Shown piece after piece: positions 11,866 through 22,474 of a stretch of 64,000 bases of DNA. Numbering within the stretch: position 1 is the stretch's first letter; the number at the start of each line of letters is the position of its first letter. The position numbers were made by a program, and so were the translations under genes. The DNA is from Pseudomonas sp. CFBP13508 (GTDB taxonomy: Bacteria; Pseudomonadota; Gammaproteobacteria; Pseudomonadales; Pseudomonadaceae): assembly GCF_005233515.1 (NCBI RefSeq), contig NZ_QFZZ01000003.1, positions 213,258 through 277,257 on the forward strand, in the 5' to 3' direction. The notes beneath the pieces are model-generated. The model saw only the letters and a list, made by a program, of their open reading frames with translations. It ran no database searches and had not been told where the DNA came from.

Positions 11866-12753
11866 TCATTTCTTGATCGACTGCGGATCGGGCTCAACAG
11901 CCTGATCCGCAGACTCCTTCGGCGCACCGCTTTCACTGCGAATCTGCGCATGGCTGATCAGCGCGAAGATGAAGCTGCCGCCAATGATGTTCCCCGCCAG
12001 CGTAGGTCCGGCGAACACCGCCCAGAAATCACTCCACGGCAACTCGCCGGCAAACACCAGATAGGACACTTCCGCCGATCCGACGACGATGTGGGTGAAA
12101 TCGCCCAGTGCCATGAAGTAGGTGATGAGGATGATGATCCACATCTTCGCGCTCTCCATGGACGGGATCATCCAGACCATGGTGGCGATCATCCAGCCGG
12201 AAACAATGCCCTTGGCGAACATCTGACTGGCGCTGTGCTCCATGACCTTACGGCCGATTTCGAGGAAGGCGACGTCGGTCTTGCTGTCGAAAATCGGCAG
12301 TTCCAGCATCACGTACGCCACCAGAATCGTCCCGCAGAGGTTGCCGACCAATACCACTGTCCACAGACGGATCAGGCGCAGGAAATTCTTCAGCGTCGGC
12401 CTGGTCATCACCGGCAGCACGGCGGTCAGGGTGTTTTCGGTGAACAGTTGCTGGCGCGCGAGGATGACCGCGAGGAAACCGGCGCAGTAGCCGAAACTGG
12501 CGATCACCTTGAATTCGTCGCCGTCGGGCAGGCGCGAATTGAGCAATCCCATGCCCATCAGCGACAGGCCCATGGTCAACCCTGCCGCCAGCGCCGACCA
12601 CCACAGCGCGGCAATGCTGCGCTCCAGTTCCTGATCGCCCTGAGTGCGGATGATTTCATGCAGAACGGCCGCGCGCGGCGGCTGGCTCTTTTCGACCTCG
12701 TGCTGCTCCTTGGCCGAGAGGTCGGGGGTCTTGTCGCTGGTGGGGGTGGTCAT
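11866..12753 (-). CDS. Formate/nitrite transporter (FNT) family protein
   Basis: A 295-residue inner-membrane protein of the FNT channel family, with six hydrophobic segments after a hydrophilic N-terminal stretch of about 55 residues. FNT proteins pass formate, nitrite or hydrosulfide; substrate is not assignable here. I start at the ATG at 12753 (MTTPTSDKTPDLS). The upstream in-frame extension is translated REP sequence and is not real coding. Its stop codon abuts the antiporter stop codon. Confidence 0.88.
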   Translation of the reverse strand: MTTPTSDKTPDLSAKEQHEVEKSQPPRAAVLHEIIRTQGDQELERSIAALWWSALAAGLTMGLSLMGMGLLNSRLPDGDEFKVIASFGYCAGFLAVILARQQLFTENTLTAVLPVMTRPTLKNFLRLIRLWTVVLVGNLCGTILVAYVMLELPIFDSKTDVAFLEIGRKVMEHSASQMFAKGIVSGWMIATMVWMIPSMESAKMWIIILITYFMALGDFTHIVVGSAEVSYLVFAGELPWSDFWAVFAGPTLAGNIIGGSFIFALISHAQIRSESGAPKESADQAVEPDPQSIKK

Positions 12754-12852
12754 GGCGTGGCAACCGGTGGGGGGGGATGTAGCTACGACCGTTGCGCTTG
12801 GGAATACGTTCTGTAGGCGCGGCGCAAATCTCTGCATGCACACCAATCCAGG

Positions 12853-12935
12853 GTAGGAGCTGCCGAAGGCTGCGATCTTTTGATTTTGATTTTCAGAAAC
12901 AAGATCAAAAGATCGCAGCCTTCGGCAGCTCCTAC
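12853..12935. repeat. Perfect 32-bp inverted repeat (GTAGGAGCTGCC family)
   Basis: Two perfect 32-base arms starting GTAGGAGCTGCCGAAGGCTG are separated by a 19-base centre. The same family occurs at 20343-20432 and 55356-55437. Confidence 0.92.
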
Positions 12936-12950
12936 AGGCACAGGTGATTC

Positions 12951-12976
12951 CTGTGGGAGCGAGCCTGCTCGCGAAG
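12951..12976. repeat. Single REP element (family 1)
   Basis: One GTGGGAGCGAGC...GCTCGCGAA palindrome, immediately after the 32-bp inverted repeat and just before the thioesterase stop codon. Confidence 0.85.
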
Positions 12977-12991
12977 AATGCGCCGCCGATC

Positions 12992-13396
12992 TTATTGAAC
13001 GGCCTCGTCATCCTTGAACTGGTCTTTCACATATTTGATCTCGGTCCGCCCGTGCGGCGCCGGCAGGCCGTCTTCGCCGAGGTTGACGAACACCATCTTC
13101 TCGACGGTCAGGATGCTCTTGCGGGTGATCTTGTTGCGCACTTCGCAGGTCAGGGTGATCGAGGTGCGGCCGAATTCGGTGGCGGTGATGCCCAGTTCGA
13201 TGATGTCGCCCTGGCGCGAGGCGCTGACGAAGTTGATTTCCGAGATGTACTTGGTCACCACACGCTGGTTGCCCAGTTGCACGATGGCGTAGATCGCCGC
13301 TTCTTCGTCGATCCAGCGCAGCAGGCTGCCGCCGAACAGGGTGCCGTTGGGGTTGAGGTCTTCGGGTTTAACCCATTTGCGGGTGTGGAAATTCAT
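12992..13396 (-). CDS. Acyl-CoA thioesterase, hotdog fold (YciA-like)
   Basis: A 134-residue hotdog-fold protein likely to hydrolyse acyl-CoA thioesters in the cytoplasm. The segment DLNPNGTLFGGSLLRWIDEEAAIYA (residues 13-37) carries the Asn-x-x-Gly-x-x-FGG and Asp signature of the YciA/BFIT branch. The substrate chain length is not readable. Good ribosome binding site (GGAGCC on the minus strand). It is divergent from the ahcY unit. Confidence 0.88.
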   Translation of the reverse strand: MNFHTRKWVKPEDLNPNGTLFGGSLLRWIDEEAAIYAIVQLGNQRVVTKYISEINFVSASRQGDIIELGITATEFGRTSITLTCEVRNKITRKSILTVEKMVFVNLGEDGLPAPHGRTEIKYVKDQFKDDEAVQ

Positions 13397-13458
13397 GGGG
13401 GGCTCCTGGGTCGAGGCGTTTGAGCGTTAGGGGTATTGGCCCCCAGCTTCAAGTTTTC

Positions 13459-13510
13459 AGCTACAAGCTGCAAGTAAAAGCGGATTGGCTTTTACTTGCC
13501 GCTTGTAGCT
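13459..13510. repeat. 23-bp inverted repeat just upstream of the ahcY promoter
   Basis: Arms at 13459-13481 and 13488-13510 match at 22 of 23 bases with a six-base loop; they start AGCTACAAGC. It belongs to the CAAGCTTG-rich repeat type also seen beside gshB. It ends only 7 bp before the -35 box of ahcY. Confidence 0.85.
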
Positions 13511-13516
13511 TGCCGC

Positions 13517-15118
<1,602 letters not shown>

Positions 15119-15140
15119 CAGGCGCTGAAAGCTCGCTCTC

Positions 15141-15233
15141 CCTGTAGGAGCGAGCTTGCTCGCGAAGGCGGCTTATCATTCAACATCCGTGTTGTCTGAC
15201 CCAGCGCTTTCGCGAGCAGGCTCGCTCCCACAC
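15141..15233. repeat. REP pair (family 1) between ahcY and metF
   Basis: Inverted copies with a centre of about 40 bases. The first copy is a variant (GTAGGAGCGAGCTTGCTCGCG). It lies in the ahcY-metF spacer and could affect mRNA stability or termination there. Confidence 0.88.
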
Positions 15234-15277
15234 GGGATTGCAGCGCCTCGAAGGTACTTGTTTACAAGGGTATGACC

Positions 15278-16123
15278 ATGTCCCAAGACCGTCGCTACAG
15301 CTTCGAGTTTTTCCCGACCAAGACCGATGCCGGGCAAGAAAAGCTGCTTGCCACTGCCCGTCAGTTGGCCACCTACAACCCGGATTTCTTTTCCTGCACC
15401 TACGGCGCTGGCGGTTCGACCCGTGATCGCACGCTCAACACCGTGCTGCAGCTGGAAAGCGAAGTCAAAGTTCCCGCCGCTCCGCACCTGTCGTGCGTTG
15501 GTGACAGCAAGGACGACCTGCGCGGCCTGCTGAACGAATACAAGGCTGCCGGCATCAAGCGCATCGTTGCCCTGCGTGGCGACCTGCCGTCCGGCATGGG
15601 CATGACCAGCGGTGAGCTGCGTCACGCCAATGAACTGGTGGAGTTCATTCGTGAAGAAACCGCCGATCATTTCCACATCGAAGTCGCCGCTTACCCGGAG
15701 ATGCATCCGCAAGCGCGCAACTACGAAGACGATCTCGCCAACTTCGTGCGCAAGGCCAAGGCCGGTGCCGACAGCGCGATCACCCAGTACTTCTTCAACG
15801 CCGACAGCTACTTCTACTTCGTCGACCGTTTGCAGGCGCTGGGCGTGGATCTGCCGATCGTGCCGGGGATCATGCCGATCACCAACTACAGCAAACTCGC
15901 GCGCTTCTCCGACGCCTGCGGTGCGGAAATCCCGCGCTGGATCCGCAAGCAACTGGAAGCCTACGGTGATGACACGCAAAGCATTCAACGCTTTGGCGAA
16001 CAAGTCGTCAGCGAGATGTGCGAACGCCTGCTGCAGGGCGGCGCACCGGGGCTGCACTTCTACTCGATGAACCAGGCCGAACCTAGCCTGGCGATCTGGA
16101 ACAACCTCAAGCTGCCGCGCTGA
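15278..16123 (+). CDS. metF: 5,10-methylenetetrahydrofolate reductase
   Basis: Reduces methylene-THF to methyl-THF with FAD, supplying the methyl group for methionine synthesis. At 281 residues it is a standard bacterial MetF barrel. Motifs include SFEFFPTKTD at the start, CTYGAGGSTRDRT (residues 44-56), ALRGD and GIMPITNY. Two in-frame ATGs exist at 15272 and 15278. I prefer 15278 because the AAGGG ribosome binding site is 7 bases from it and only one base from the first. It extends the SAM-cycle theme from ahcY and is followed by a terminator. Confidence 0.96.
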   Translation: MSQDRRYSFEFFPTKTDAGQEKLLATARQLATYNPDFFSCTYGAGGSTRDRTLNTVLQLESEVKVPAAPHLSCVGDSKDDLRGLLNEYKAAGIKRIVALRGDLPSGMGMTSGELRHANELVEFIREETADHFHIEVAAYPEMHPQARNYEDDLANFVRKAKAGADSAITQYFFNADSYFYFVDRLQALGVDLPIVPGIMPITNYSKLARFSDACGAEIPRWIRKQLEAYGDDTQSIQRFGEQVVSEMCERLLQGGAPGLHFYSMNQAEPSLAIWNNLKLPR

Positions 16124-16144
16124 AGGTTTTTCATGCGGTATAAA

Positions 16145-16168
16145 AAAAGGCCCTTACCGGGCCTTTTC
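16145..16168 (+). terminator. Rho-independent terminator of metF
   Basis: AAAAGGCCC and GGGCCTTTT arms with a short loop, starting 22 bp after the metF stop codon. Confidence 0.88.
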
Positions 16169-16188
16169 AATGAAAAGCACCAAATGGA

Positions 16189-17283
16189 ATGTTGTCGTCA
16201 ATGATCTGCGCGCAAACAAAAACACGCCCTCAACTGGTCTATCTGGTTTTCGGTGCCGAGACCTACCATCAGGAAGCTGTTTTCAGCATCGCCAGTGCTC
16301 TGGCGTGGTTGCGCGAGACTCCGGATGCCGCGATCGATATCCAGGTTTTCAGCGACAATCCGCAACCCTACGAGCATCTCCCCGTACGCATTCGCCCGCT
16401 GGACGCCGAAACGCGCCAGAAATGGAGCGAGCCCCACGGTTATCACTTCCGCATCAAGCATGTCGCGCTGCGCTCGGTACTTGAAGAGCATGAAACGGCG
16501 CTGCTGATCGACACCGATACGTTTTTCCACTGCTCGCCGCTGAAACTGTTCGAGCGGGTTCAGCCCGGCACGCTGCTGTGCAACGACTATTACGCCCGCT
16601 ATGGCGACAACAAGATGAGCCTGCTCTACCGCACGCTGTCGGCAACCCTGCTGGACAAAGGCCTGACTGATGATCACATGCGCCTGCTCAACTCCGGGGT
16701 CATTGGCTTGCACCGGCAGGACGCACACGTGCTCGACCGCTCCATCGCCTTGATCGATGAGCTGTTTCCGTCGGCACAGGGCGCCTACACCCTTGAAGAG
16801 TTCTGCCTGTCGGTGGCCGCCTATCGCACGGTAAACGTCAACAAGTGCCCGGATCTGATTCACCATTACTGGAGCCGCAAACATCTGTTCAGGGCCAAGG
16901 TTCAGGCCTGGGTCGCCAAACATGGCGACAACCCGACGGGCGAAGCTGCGCTGGACGACACCCGGCGTGTGTCACCACAACTGCCTCGACCGCCGCGACT
17001 GCAGCGAATGTTCTACAAGCTCATCACGCTGCTGCTGCCGGCATATCTGCGTCAGTTCATTCGCGAAATCCTTTACGGCTGCTATGACCACCCCAACGAG
17101 TTCGATCAGGCGTGTGCACCGGTCTGGTGGGACAAGGCGCTGGAAAACCAGCAGCAACGCATCGGCAAGCCGGTCTGCAAGCACTTGCTCAGGGACTGGT
17201 TCAGTCGTGGTCTGGTCAAGCGGATTCTCGGTGCGCGCCACGCCAAGGTTCATAAACACCTGCTGAAAACCTCGAGCAAATAA
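16189..17283 (+). CDS. Putative glycosyltransferase, GT-A-like fold
   Basis: A 364-residue soluble protein that I recognise only at fold level. The N-terminal half resembles a nucleotide-diphospho-sugar transferase: strands beginning LVYLVFGAETYH, and an LLIDTDTFF segment (about residues 105-113) whose DxD motif would bind metal and nucleotide sugar. Later NSGVIGLH resembles the acceptor-side loop of GT8-like enzymes. The substrate is unknown, and no other glycan genes are nearby. The start is uncertain: ATGs at 16189 and 16201 are both possible and neither has a strong ribosome binding site. Confidence 0.7.
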   Translation: MLSSMICAQTKTRPQLVYLVFGAETYHQEAVFSIASALAWLRETPDAAIDIQVFSDNPQPYEHLPVRIRPLDAETRQKWSEPHGYHFRIKHVALRSVLEEHETALLIDTDTFFHCSPLKLFERVQPGTLLCNDYYARYGDNKMSLLYRTLSATLLDKGLTDDHMRLLNSGVIGLHRQDAHVLDRSIALIDELFPSAQGAYTLEEFCLSVAAYRTVNVNKCPDLIHHYWSRKHLFRAKVQAWVAKHGDNPTGEAALDDTRRVSPQLPRPPRLQRMFYKLITLLLPAYLRQFIREILYGCYDHPNEFDQACAPVWWDKALENQQQRIGKPVCKHLLRDWFSRGLVKRILGARHAKVHKHLLKTSSK

Positions 17284-17370
17284 GACCATGGCGGCCATTA
17301 CGCCTGGGGTCTGCGCGAAACATGCATGCCAGAGCTTCTCATCAGGCGTTTCGCGTACTAACCTCAGGCC

Positions 17371-18183
17371 ATGCCCCTTATTGCCCAACTGCTGAGCGTT
17401 ATTCTTCTGACTTGCCTGAGCGTCGGCGCCCGGGGGGAGAAGTTGCGTATTGTCACCGAGCCGTGGGCGCCGTATGTGTACGAGCAGGGCGGGCAGAATC
17501 TCGGCCTGGACTACGAAACCACCGCCATCGTGTTCAAGCGTCTGGGCATTGAAGTCGAGTGGCAGTTCCTGCCATGGAAGCGCTGCCTGTCGATGCTCGA
17601 AACCGGTCAGGCCGACGGTGCGCTGGACATCTTTCACAGCGCCGAGCGCGACGCCACCCTGCTTTACCCCAGCGAGCCGCTGTCCGACGTCGAATTCGTA
17701 ATGTTCTACGCCAATGATCGGCCGCACCCTTTCACCACCCTCGAACAACTCAAAGGCCTGACCATCGGCACCTCGCCGGGCTATCTGTACAGCCCTGACT
17801 TCAGCCAGTCGCAGCTGTTTACCCGTGAGCCTGCGCCGACCCATGAAGCCAACTTCGGCAAACTGGTGCGCGGGCGTATCGACCTGCTGATTACCGATCG
17901 CCGCGTCGGCCAGCATTTGCTCGATGAATTGAACATCCGCGATCTGATCACCGAAAACCCGACGGTTATCAGCCGCCAGAGCCAGTTTCTTGCGGTTCGG
18001 CGCAATGCCGGCATGGACTTGCTGGTGCAGCGCTTTGGTGCCGAGCTCAAGCGTTTCAAGCGCGAACCGGCCTACGCCGAGCTCAGCGCACGTTACGGTG
18101 CTGCGCCGGTTGATAGCGCGTCACTGCGTGACGCCATGGTTGGCGGCAAAACCGTTGAGCAGCAGGAAAGCAGCGCGCAGTGA
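17371..18183 (+). CDS. Periplasmic solute-binding protein, family 3 (amino-acid type)
   Basis: A 270-residue exported protein: signal peptide of about 22 residues, then KLRIVTEPWAPYVYEQ, the usual first strand of SBP_bac_3 domains. Such proteins bind amino acids or similar small molecules for ABC importers or act as sensors. No permease or ATPase gene is adjacent, so it is an orphan. Upstream lies an inverted repeat (CGCGAAAC at 17314-17321, GTTTCGCG at 17348-17355) that may be a control site. The C-terminal 25 residues extend beyond the domain. Confidence 0.82.
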   Translation: MPLIAQLLSVILLTCLSVGARGEKLRIVTEPWAPYVYEQGGQNLGLDYETTAIVFKRLGIEVEWQFLPWKRCLSMLETGQADGALDIFHSAERDATLLYPSEPLSDVEFVMFYANDRPHPFTTLEQLKGLTIGTSPGYLYSPDFSQSQLFTREPAPTHEANFGKLVRGRIDLLITDRRVGQHLLDELNIRDLITENPTVISRQSQFLAVRRNAGMDLLVQRFGAELKRFKREPAYAELSARYGAAPVDSASLRDAMVGGKTVEQQESSAQ

Positions 18184-18404
18184 TTGCTCTGTTATACTCC
18201 GGCGTTCCCGCCAGGCTCACGCCCGGACGCCCGGAACCGTAACAGGCCTCTCGACCCGCTACAGCGCAGCTTCCAGCCCGCGCGAGCGCTCCTGACGTGC
18301 CTTCGGAACCGCCGCTGGACCGGACGGGATTGCGTCCTCTTAAACGTGATTCGCGCCAGGCAAGACTCCCATTGGGCCAAGCCCTAACTAAAACAGGATT
18401 ACTC
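18184..18404 (+). promoter_or_regulatory. Long leader of rhlE
   Basis: A 221-bp spacer with a -10-like TTATACT near 18191, which would give a GC-rich 5' leader of about 200 bases before rhlE. Long leaders are common for RNA helicase genes that control their own mRNA. No specific fold was assigned. Confidence 0.45.
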
Positions 18405-20267
18405 ATGTCCTTTGCTTCCCTCGGTCTCTCCGAGGCTTTAGTCCGTGCCATCGAAGATGCGGGCTATACCGAGCCTACTCCGGTGCAACAGCGGGCCATT
18501 CCCGCCGTGTTGCAAGGTCGCGACCTGATGGTTGCGGCTCAGACAGGTACCGGTAAAACCGGCGGCTTCGCCCTCCCGATTCTGGAGCGGTTGTTCCCCA
18601 ACGGTCACCCGGACAAATCCCAGCGTCACGGCCCGCGCCAACCGCGCGTCCTGGTCCTGACCCCGACCCGCGAACTCGCGGCCCAGGTGCACGAGAGCTT
18701 CAAGATCTACGCCCGTGACCTGAAATTCGTCAGCGCCTGCATCTTCGGCGGCGTCGGCATGAACCCGCAGGTCCAGGCCATGTCCCGTGGCGTCGACGTC
18801 CTCGTCGCCTGCCCGGGTCGCTTGCTCGACCTCGCCGGCCAGGGCAGCGTCGATCTGTCCCACGTGGAAATTCTCGTCCTCGACGAAGCCGACCGCATGC
18901 TCGACATGGGTTTTGTCCACGACGTGAAGAAAGTCCTCGCACGTCTGCCGGCCAAGCGCCAGAACCTGCTGTTCTCGGCGACTTTCTCCAAAGACATCAC
19001 CGACCTCGCCGGCAAACTGCTGCACAACCCGGAACGCATCGAAGTGACGCCGCCGAACACCACGGTCGAGCGCATCGAACAACGCGTGTTCCGCCTGCCG
19101 GCCAGCCACAAGCGCGCACTGCTGGCGCACCTGATCACCGCCGGCGCGTGGGAACAGGTGCTGGTGTTCACCCGCACCAAGCACGGCGCCAACCGTCTCG
19201 CTGAATACCTGGACAAACACGGCCTGCCGGCGGTGGCGATTCACGGTAACAAGAGCCAGAACGCCCGCACCAAAGCCCTGGCCGACTTCAAGGCCGGTGA
19301 AGTGCGCATTCTGGTTGCCACCGACATCGCCGCCCGCGGCCTGGACATCGATCAGTTGCCGCATGTGGTCAACTTCGAACTGCCGAACGTTGATGAAGAT
19401 TACGTGCACCGTATCGGCCGTACTGGCCGCGCCGGTCGTTCGGGTGAGGCGATCTCGCTGGTTGCCCCGGACGAAGAAAAGCTGCTGAAAAGCATCGAAC
19501 GCATGACCAAGCAGAAGATTGCCGACGGCGATCTGATGGGCTTCGACTCCAGCACCATCGAAGCCGAGAAGCCGGAAGCCCGCGAGCGTCCGGACATCCG
19601 CAACCCGCGCAATTCCCGTGGCCCACGTGGCGACGGCCCGAATGGCGGCGGCGGTGGCGGCGGTCGCAAGGACAAGGGCAAAGACAAGGGCAAGGAAAAG
19701 CCGGCCGGTGAACGTGGCGAGCGCCCTGCCCGTCAGCAAAAACCGCGCGAAGGCACCCCGAGCCGCGACCAGCGCCCAAGCCAGCCACCGCGTGCAGCGG
19801 CTGACCGTGCCCCGGACGAATTCCTCGACGACGATGTGGATAACTTCGGTAACCGCGTTGACTACGTACCGAAGGCCGCTCCTGCTGGCGGCCGTGGCCG
19901 TCGTCCGGGCGCACCGGCGCAAGGCGCTGGCGCACCACGCGGTGGTCAGCCACAGGGACGCCAGAACGGTCCGCGCAACAGCAACGGCTCGAGCACCGGC
20001 ACGCCACCGGCCAAACGCAGCGGCCCGCGCAATGGCGCACCGCGTGACGGTCAGGGTCGTCGTGACGAATCCGCGCCGCGCAACCGCCGTCCGGCCCGTG
20101 ACGATCAGCCACGCAGCGAACCGGCCGTGCAGAATCCGCGCAGCAATGGTCCGAAGATCATGCACAAGGAATCGAAAGCCGACCGCTTCCCGACGCCTGA
20201 GCAGCTCGATCAACTGCCAAGCCGCCCGCGTGGCGAGAAACCAGCCTTGCTGACCCGCAATCGCTGA
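18405..20267 (+). CDS. rhlE: DEAD-box ATP-dependent RNA helicase RhlE
   Basis: Unwinds RNA duplexes in ribosome assembly and mRNA turnover. The 620-residue protein has the two-RecA core at about residues 1-380: Q motif (FASLGL...[10 protein letters not shown]), Walker [13 protein letters not shown] box VLDEAD, SAT motif (FSATFS) and [10 protein letters not shown]. Residues 390-620 form a long basic, Gly/Pro/Arg-rich disordered tail with KDKGKDKGK and several RG and GG clusters, typical of RhlE proteins that bind RNA through the tail. The true start is the ATG at 18405 (MSFASLGL); the in-frame extension upstream is leader sequence. Confidence 0.95.
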   Translation: MSFASLGLSEALVRAIEDAGYTEPTPVQQRAIPAVLQGRDLMVAAQTGTGKTGGFALPILERLFPNGHPDKSQRHGPRQPRVLVLTPTRELAAQVHESFKIYARDLKFVSACIFGGVGMNPQVQAMSRGVDVLVACPGRLLDLAGQGSVDLSHVEILVLDEADRMLDMGFVHDVKKVLARLPAKRQNLLFSATFSKDITDLAGKLLHNPERIEVTPPNTTVERIEQRVFRLPASHKRALLAHLITAGAWEQVLVFTRTKHGANRLAEYLDKHGLPAVAIHGNKSQNARTKALADFKAGEVRILVATDIAARGLDIDQLPHVVNFELPNVDEDYVHRIGRTGRAGRSGEAISLVAPDEEKLLKSIERMTKQKIADGDLMGFDSSTIEAEKPEARERPDIRNPRNSRGPRGDGPNGGGGGGGRKDKGKDKGKEKPAGERGERPARQQKPREGTPSRDQRPSQPPRAAADRAPDEFLDDDVDNFGNRVDYVPKAAPAGGRGRRPGAPAQGAGAPRGGQPQGRQNGPRNSNGSSTGTPPAKRSGPRNGAPRDGQGRRDESAPRNRRPARDDQPRSEPAVQNPRSNGPKIMHKESKADRFPTPEQLDQLPSRPRGEKPALLTRNR

Positions 20268-20283
20268 GGTTCAAGCCGCAATG

Positions 20284-20322
20284 AAAAATGCCCCGACTCG
20301 AAAGAGCCGGGGCATTTTTTTG
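20284..20322 (+). terminator. Rho-independent terminator of rhlE
   Basis: AAAAATGCCCC and GGGGCATTTTT arms with a GAAA-capped inner stem, 17 bp after the rhlE stop codon. Confidence 0.92.
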
Positions 20323-20342
20323 AGCGCTGCAAATCGCTTTGT

Positions 20343-20432
20343 GTAGGAGCTGCCGAAGGCTGCGATCTTTTGATCCTGATCTTGATCTTCAAAAATCAAG
20401 ATCAAAAGATCGCAGCCTTCGGCAGCTCCTAC
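20343..20432. repeat. Inverted repeat, GTAGGAGCTGCC family
   Basis: Arms of 32 bases at 20343-20374 and 20401-20432, in the same orientation and with the same sequence as the copy at 12853-12935. Confidence 0.92.
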
Positions 20433-20454
20433 AGGGGATCTGTGTTGTGGCAAT

Positions 20455-20486
20455 AAAAAAAGCCCCCGGCCTTGCGACCGGGGGCG
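20455..20486 (-). terminator. Rho-independent terminator of the cytochrome b561-yceI unit
   Basis: GCCCCCGG (20462-20469) pairs with CCGGGGGC (20478-20485). Read on the minus strand the stem is followed by a run of T. It lies 21 bp after the yceI stop codon. Confidence 0.9.
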
Positions 20487-20506
20487 TTTTCATGTGGCGG
20501 CGAAAT

Positions 20507-21085
20507 TTATTTCGCTTTCACACCTTCAAACGAAACATACAGCTCGACCGCATCGGACTTCGGACCAAGGTCTTTCTGCTTGCCGAAATCGGAGCGCTTG
20601 ATGGTGGTGGTGCCTTCGAAGCCGGCACGGTAGCCGCCCCATGGATCCTTGCCTTCGCCCAGGAAGGTGGCCTTGACGACAACTGGCTTGGTTACGCCCA
20701 GCAGGGTCAGGTCGCCGGTCACGTCAGCGGTGTTGGCACCGGTGGACTTGACGCTGGTGGAAACGAAGGTGGCCTTGCCGAATTTGCTGGCGTTGAGGAA
20801 GTCAGCGCTGGCGATGTGCTTGTCGCGCTCGGCGTGGTTGGTGAACACGCTGGCAGTGTTGACGTTGAACTCGATCTTGCTGTCTTCAGGCTTGGCAGCA
20901 TCGAAGCTGAACTTGCCGTCGATGTCCTTGAAGGTACCGGTGATGTAGCTGTAGCCCAGGTGGCTGATCTTGAAGTCGACGAAGGCGTGCTGGCCTTCCT
21001 TGTCTACAACATAGTCAGCAGCCATTACGTTGGCGGACAGTACGGCCGAACCGATTGCCAGAGCGGCCAGAGTCTTTTTCAACAT
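20507..21085 (-). CDS. YceI family periplasmic lipocalin-like protein
   Basis: A 192-residue exported protein with a 23-residue signal peptide (cleavage after NVMA) followed by a YceI domain. This lipocalin-like beta barrel binds polyisoprenoids or other amphiphiles in relatives. The mature part starts [23 protein letters not shown], characteristic of the family. I start at the ATG at 21085, which gives the signal peptide directly and has an AAAGGAAA ribosome binding site. It lies 31 bp downstream of a cytochrome b561 gene; this pairing is common and suggests a shared role in membrane redox or quinone-related processes. Confidence 0.92.
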   Translation of the reverse strand: MLKKTLAALAIGSAVLSANVMAADYVVDKEGQHAFVDFKISHLGYSYITGTFKDIDGKFSFDAAKPEDSKIEFNVNTASVFTNHAERDKHIASADFLNASKFGKATFVSTSVKSTGANTADVTGDLTLLGVTKPVVVKATFLGEGKDPWGGYRAGFEGTTTIKRSDFGKQKDLGPKSDAVELYVSFEGVKAK

Positions 21086-21116
21086 GCTTTCTTTTCCTTT
21101 GAGTCGAGGTTGAATT

Positions 21117-21668
21117 TCAGGCTTTGCGACCGAGCATTCGAGTGAGGGTCGCATCACGATCGATAAAGTGGTGCTTCAATGCTGCCAACGCATGGAGACC
21201 GGAAAAAATTACCAGTGCCCACGCCAGCCAGAGATGAATCACCCCAGCGGTATCTGCCTGATCCGGTAGTCCGGAGAGCAGAGCAGGAACTTCAAACAGG
21301 CCAAACACCGGGATCCCGACACCGTCTGCGGTGGAAATCAGGTAACCGGCAATCATCACAGCGAACAGCGCCAGATACAGAAACCCGTGGCCGAATTTAG
21401 CGCCGATACGGGTCATGCGACTGTAGCTTTGCAGCGTTGGCGGCGGCGGGCTGATGAAGCGCCACAGCACCCGCAACAGCATCACCGCGAGCAGCACCAG
21501 ACCGATGCTCTTGTGCAGGTCCGGCGCGTCTTTGCGCCAGGTGCTGTAGTAATCCAGCCCGACCATCCACAGACCCAGCGCAAACAGCCCGAAGACCGCC
21601 AACGCCACGACCCAATGCATGAAGATGCTGACCCAACCATAGCGCGAAGAAGAGTTACGTAGCTGCAT
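21117..21668 (-). CDS. Cytochrome b561 family protein
   Basis: A 183-residue inner-membrane di-haem cytochrome b with four transmembrane helices. Candidate haem ligands are histidines in FMHWVV, DLHKSIG and the later FGHGF, VIHLWL and GLHALA segments. Family members pass electrons between quinol and periplasmic acceptors or superoxide. I start at the ATG at 21668 ([12 protein letters not shown]). It is first of a two-gene unit with yceI and is divergent from the lectin gene. Confidence 0.9.
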   Translation of the reverse strand: MQLRNSSSRYGWVSIFMHWVVALAVFGLFALGLWMVGLDYYSTWRKDAPDLHKSIGLVLLAVMLLRVLWRFISPPPPTLQSYSRMTRIGAKFGHGFLYLALFAVMIAGYLISTADGVGIPVFGLFEVPALLSGLPDQADTAGVIHLWLAWALVIFSGLHALAALKHHFIDRDATLTRMLGRKA

Positions 21669-21954
21669 TGCCCAAATCCTGTGAGAACTGCGAACCAAGA
21701 CTAGCGAGTTATCTATCGAATTAAAGCGGAAAATTTTGCTTTGAAATATCGAGAAATACGATCAAGAGTCTGCGAGCGGGGTGTTAAGGAAGGATTAAAG
21801 GCGAATTCGCTGTGAGGTGCTTGTACAAATGACTGGTGCCGCGTTTCAACGACAAAGGCACAGGACTGCGAAGCCGATAACCCTGTACCGCTGATGCGGC
21901 TTTTGAACCTGTTCGAATGATGTCTCCATTCTCATTACAGACAGGTGCAAAAAC
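21669..21954. promoter_or_regulatory. Divergent spacer between cytochrome b561 and lectin genes
   Basis: A 286-bp AT-richer spacer with both promoters presumably inside. I could not assign promoter boxes with confidence and saw no repeats. A weak AGGTG lies 9 bases before the lectin ATG. Confidence 0.4.
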
Positions 21955-22452
21955 ATGGCTCTGCGATATACGCCCTTTCAAGCAAGCGGTTCTTCTGTAC
22001 TGCCGCCCAATCAAACGATGTCTCCCGGCCAGTTCCTGCAATCCGAGAACGGTCGATTTCGTCTGATGCTGCAAAGCGATGGAAATCTGGTTCTCAAAGA
22101 CGGTGAGGGGGTTATCTGGATCGCCGACGCCAATCAACCTTACAGCGCAACTTTGCACCCGAAGAAGATGCGCGAGCCGCTGCAGTTCGTGATCAGCAAC
22201 AGCGGCTTTCTGTATGACCCTTCCAGGCGACGATTATGGATCGCGGAAAGCACGCACAGCGCCGACAAGGCGCTTTGGTACAACACATACATGACTGTGC
22301 AGGACGATGGAAACCTGGTGATTTACGACCAGCGCACGGGCAGTCTGCGCTGGGCGCGTTTCGGTTTCATTCCCGGGCGCCTGCGCAAACCCAAGCAAAA
22401 GTGGCTGAGGAAACTGCCGAACGGGACAGAGTTCTTCAAGTGGGAGTTCTGA
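21955..22452 (+). CDS. Single-domain monocot-mannose-binding-lectin-like (B-lectin) protein
   Basis: A 165-residue protein without a signal peptide, built on the three-fold B-lectin prism. Two copies of the mannose-site pattern QxDxNxVxY are visible. The one at residues 40-48 (QSDGNLVLK) has lost the final Tyr. The one at 116-124 (QDDGNLVIY) is intact. A third site near 78-86 is degenerate. The same domain, in tandem, forms the LlpA/putidacin L1 bacteriocins of pseudomonads (about 275 residues), which also lack signal peptides; this gene has only one. Residues 134-165 form a basic tail. It could be a small lectin, a reduced bacteriocin-like protein or a surface-binding factor. Confidence 0.78.
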   Translation: MALRYTPFQASGSSVLPPNQTMSPGQFLQSENGRFRLMLQSDGNLVLKDGEGVIWIADANQPYSATLHPKKMREPLQFVISNSGFLYDPSRRRLWIAESTHSADKALWYNTYMTVQDDGNLVIYDQRTGSLRWARFGFIPGRLRKPKQKWLRKLPNGTEFFKWEF

Positions 22453-22474
22453 CCGATTCAGACGGTGTGACTGG

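Noticed and set aside
18438..20213. 591-codon open frame antisense to rhlE
   Set aside because: Low-complexity Ala/Thr/Val composition produced by the opposite strand of the Arg/Gly-rich tail; no motifs.
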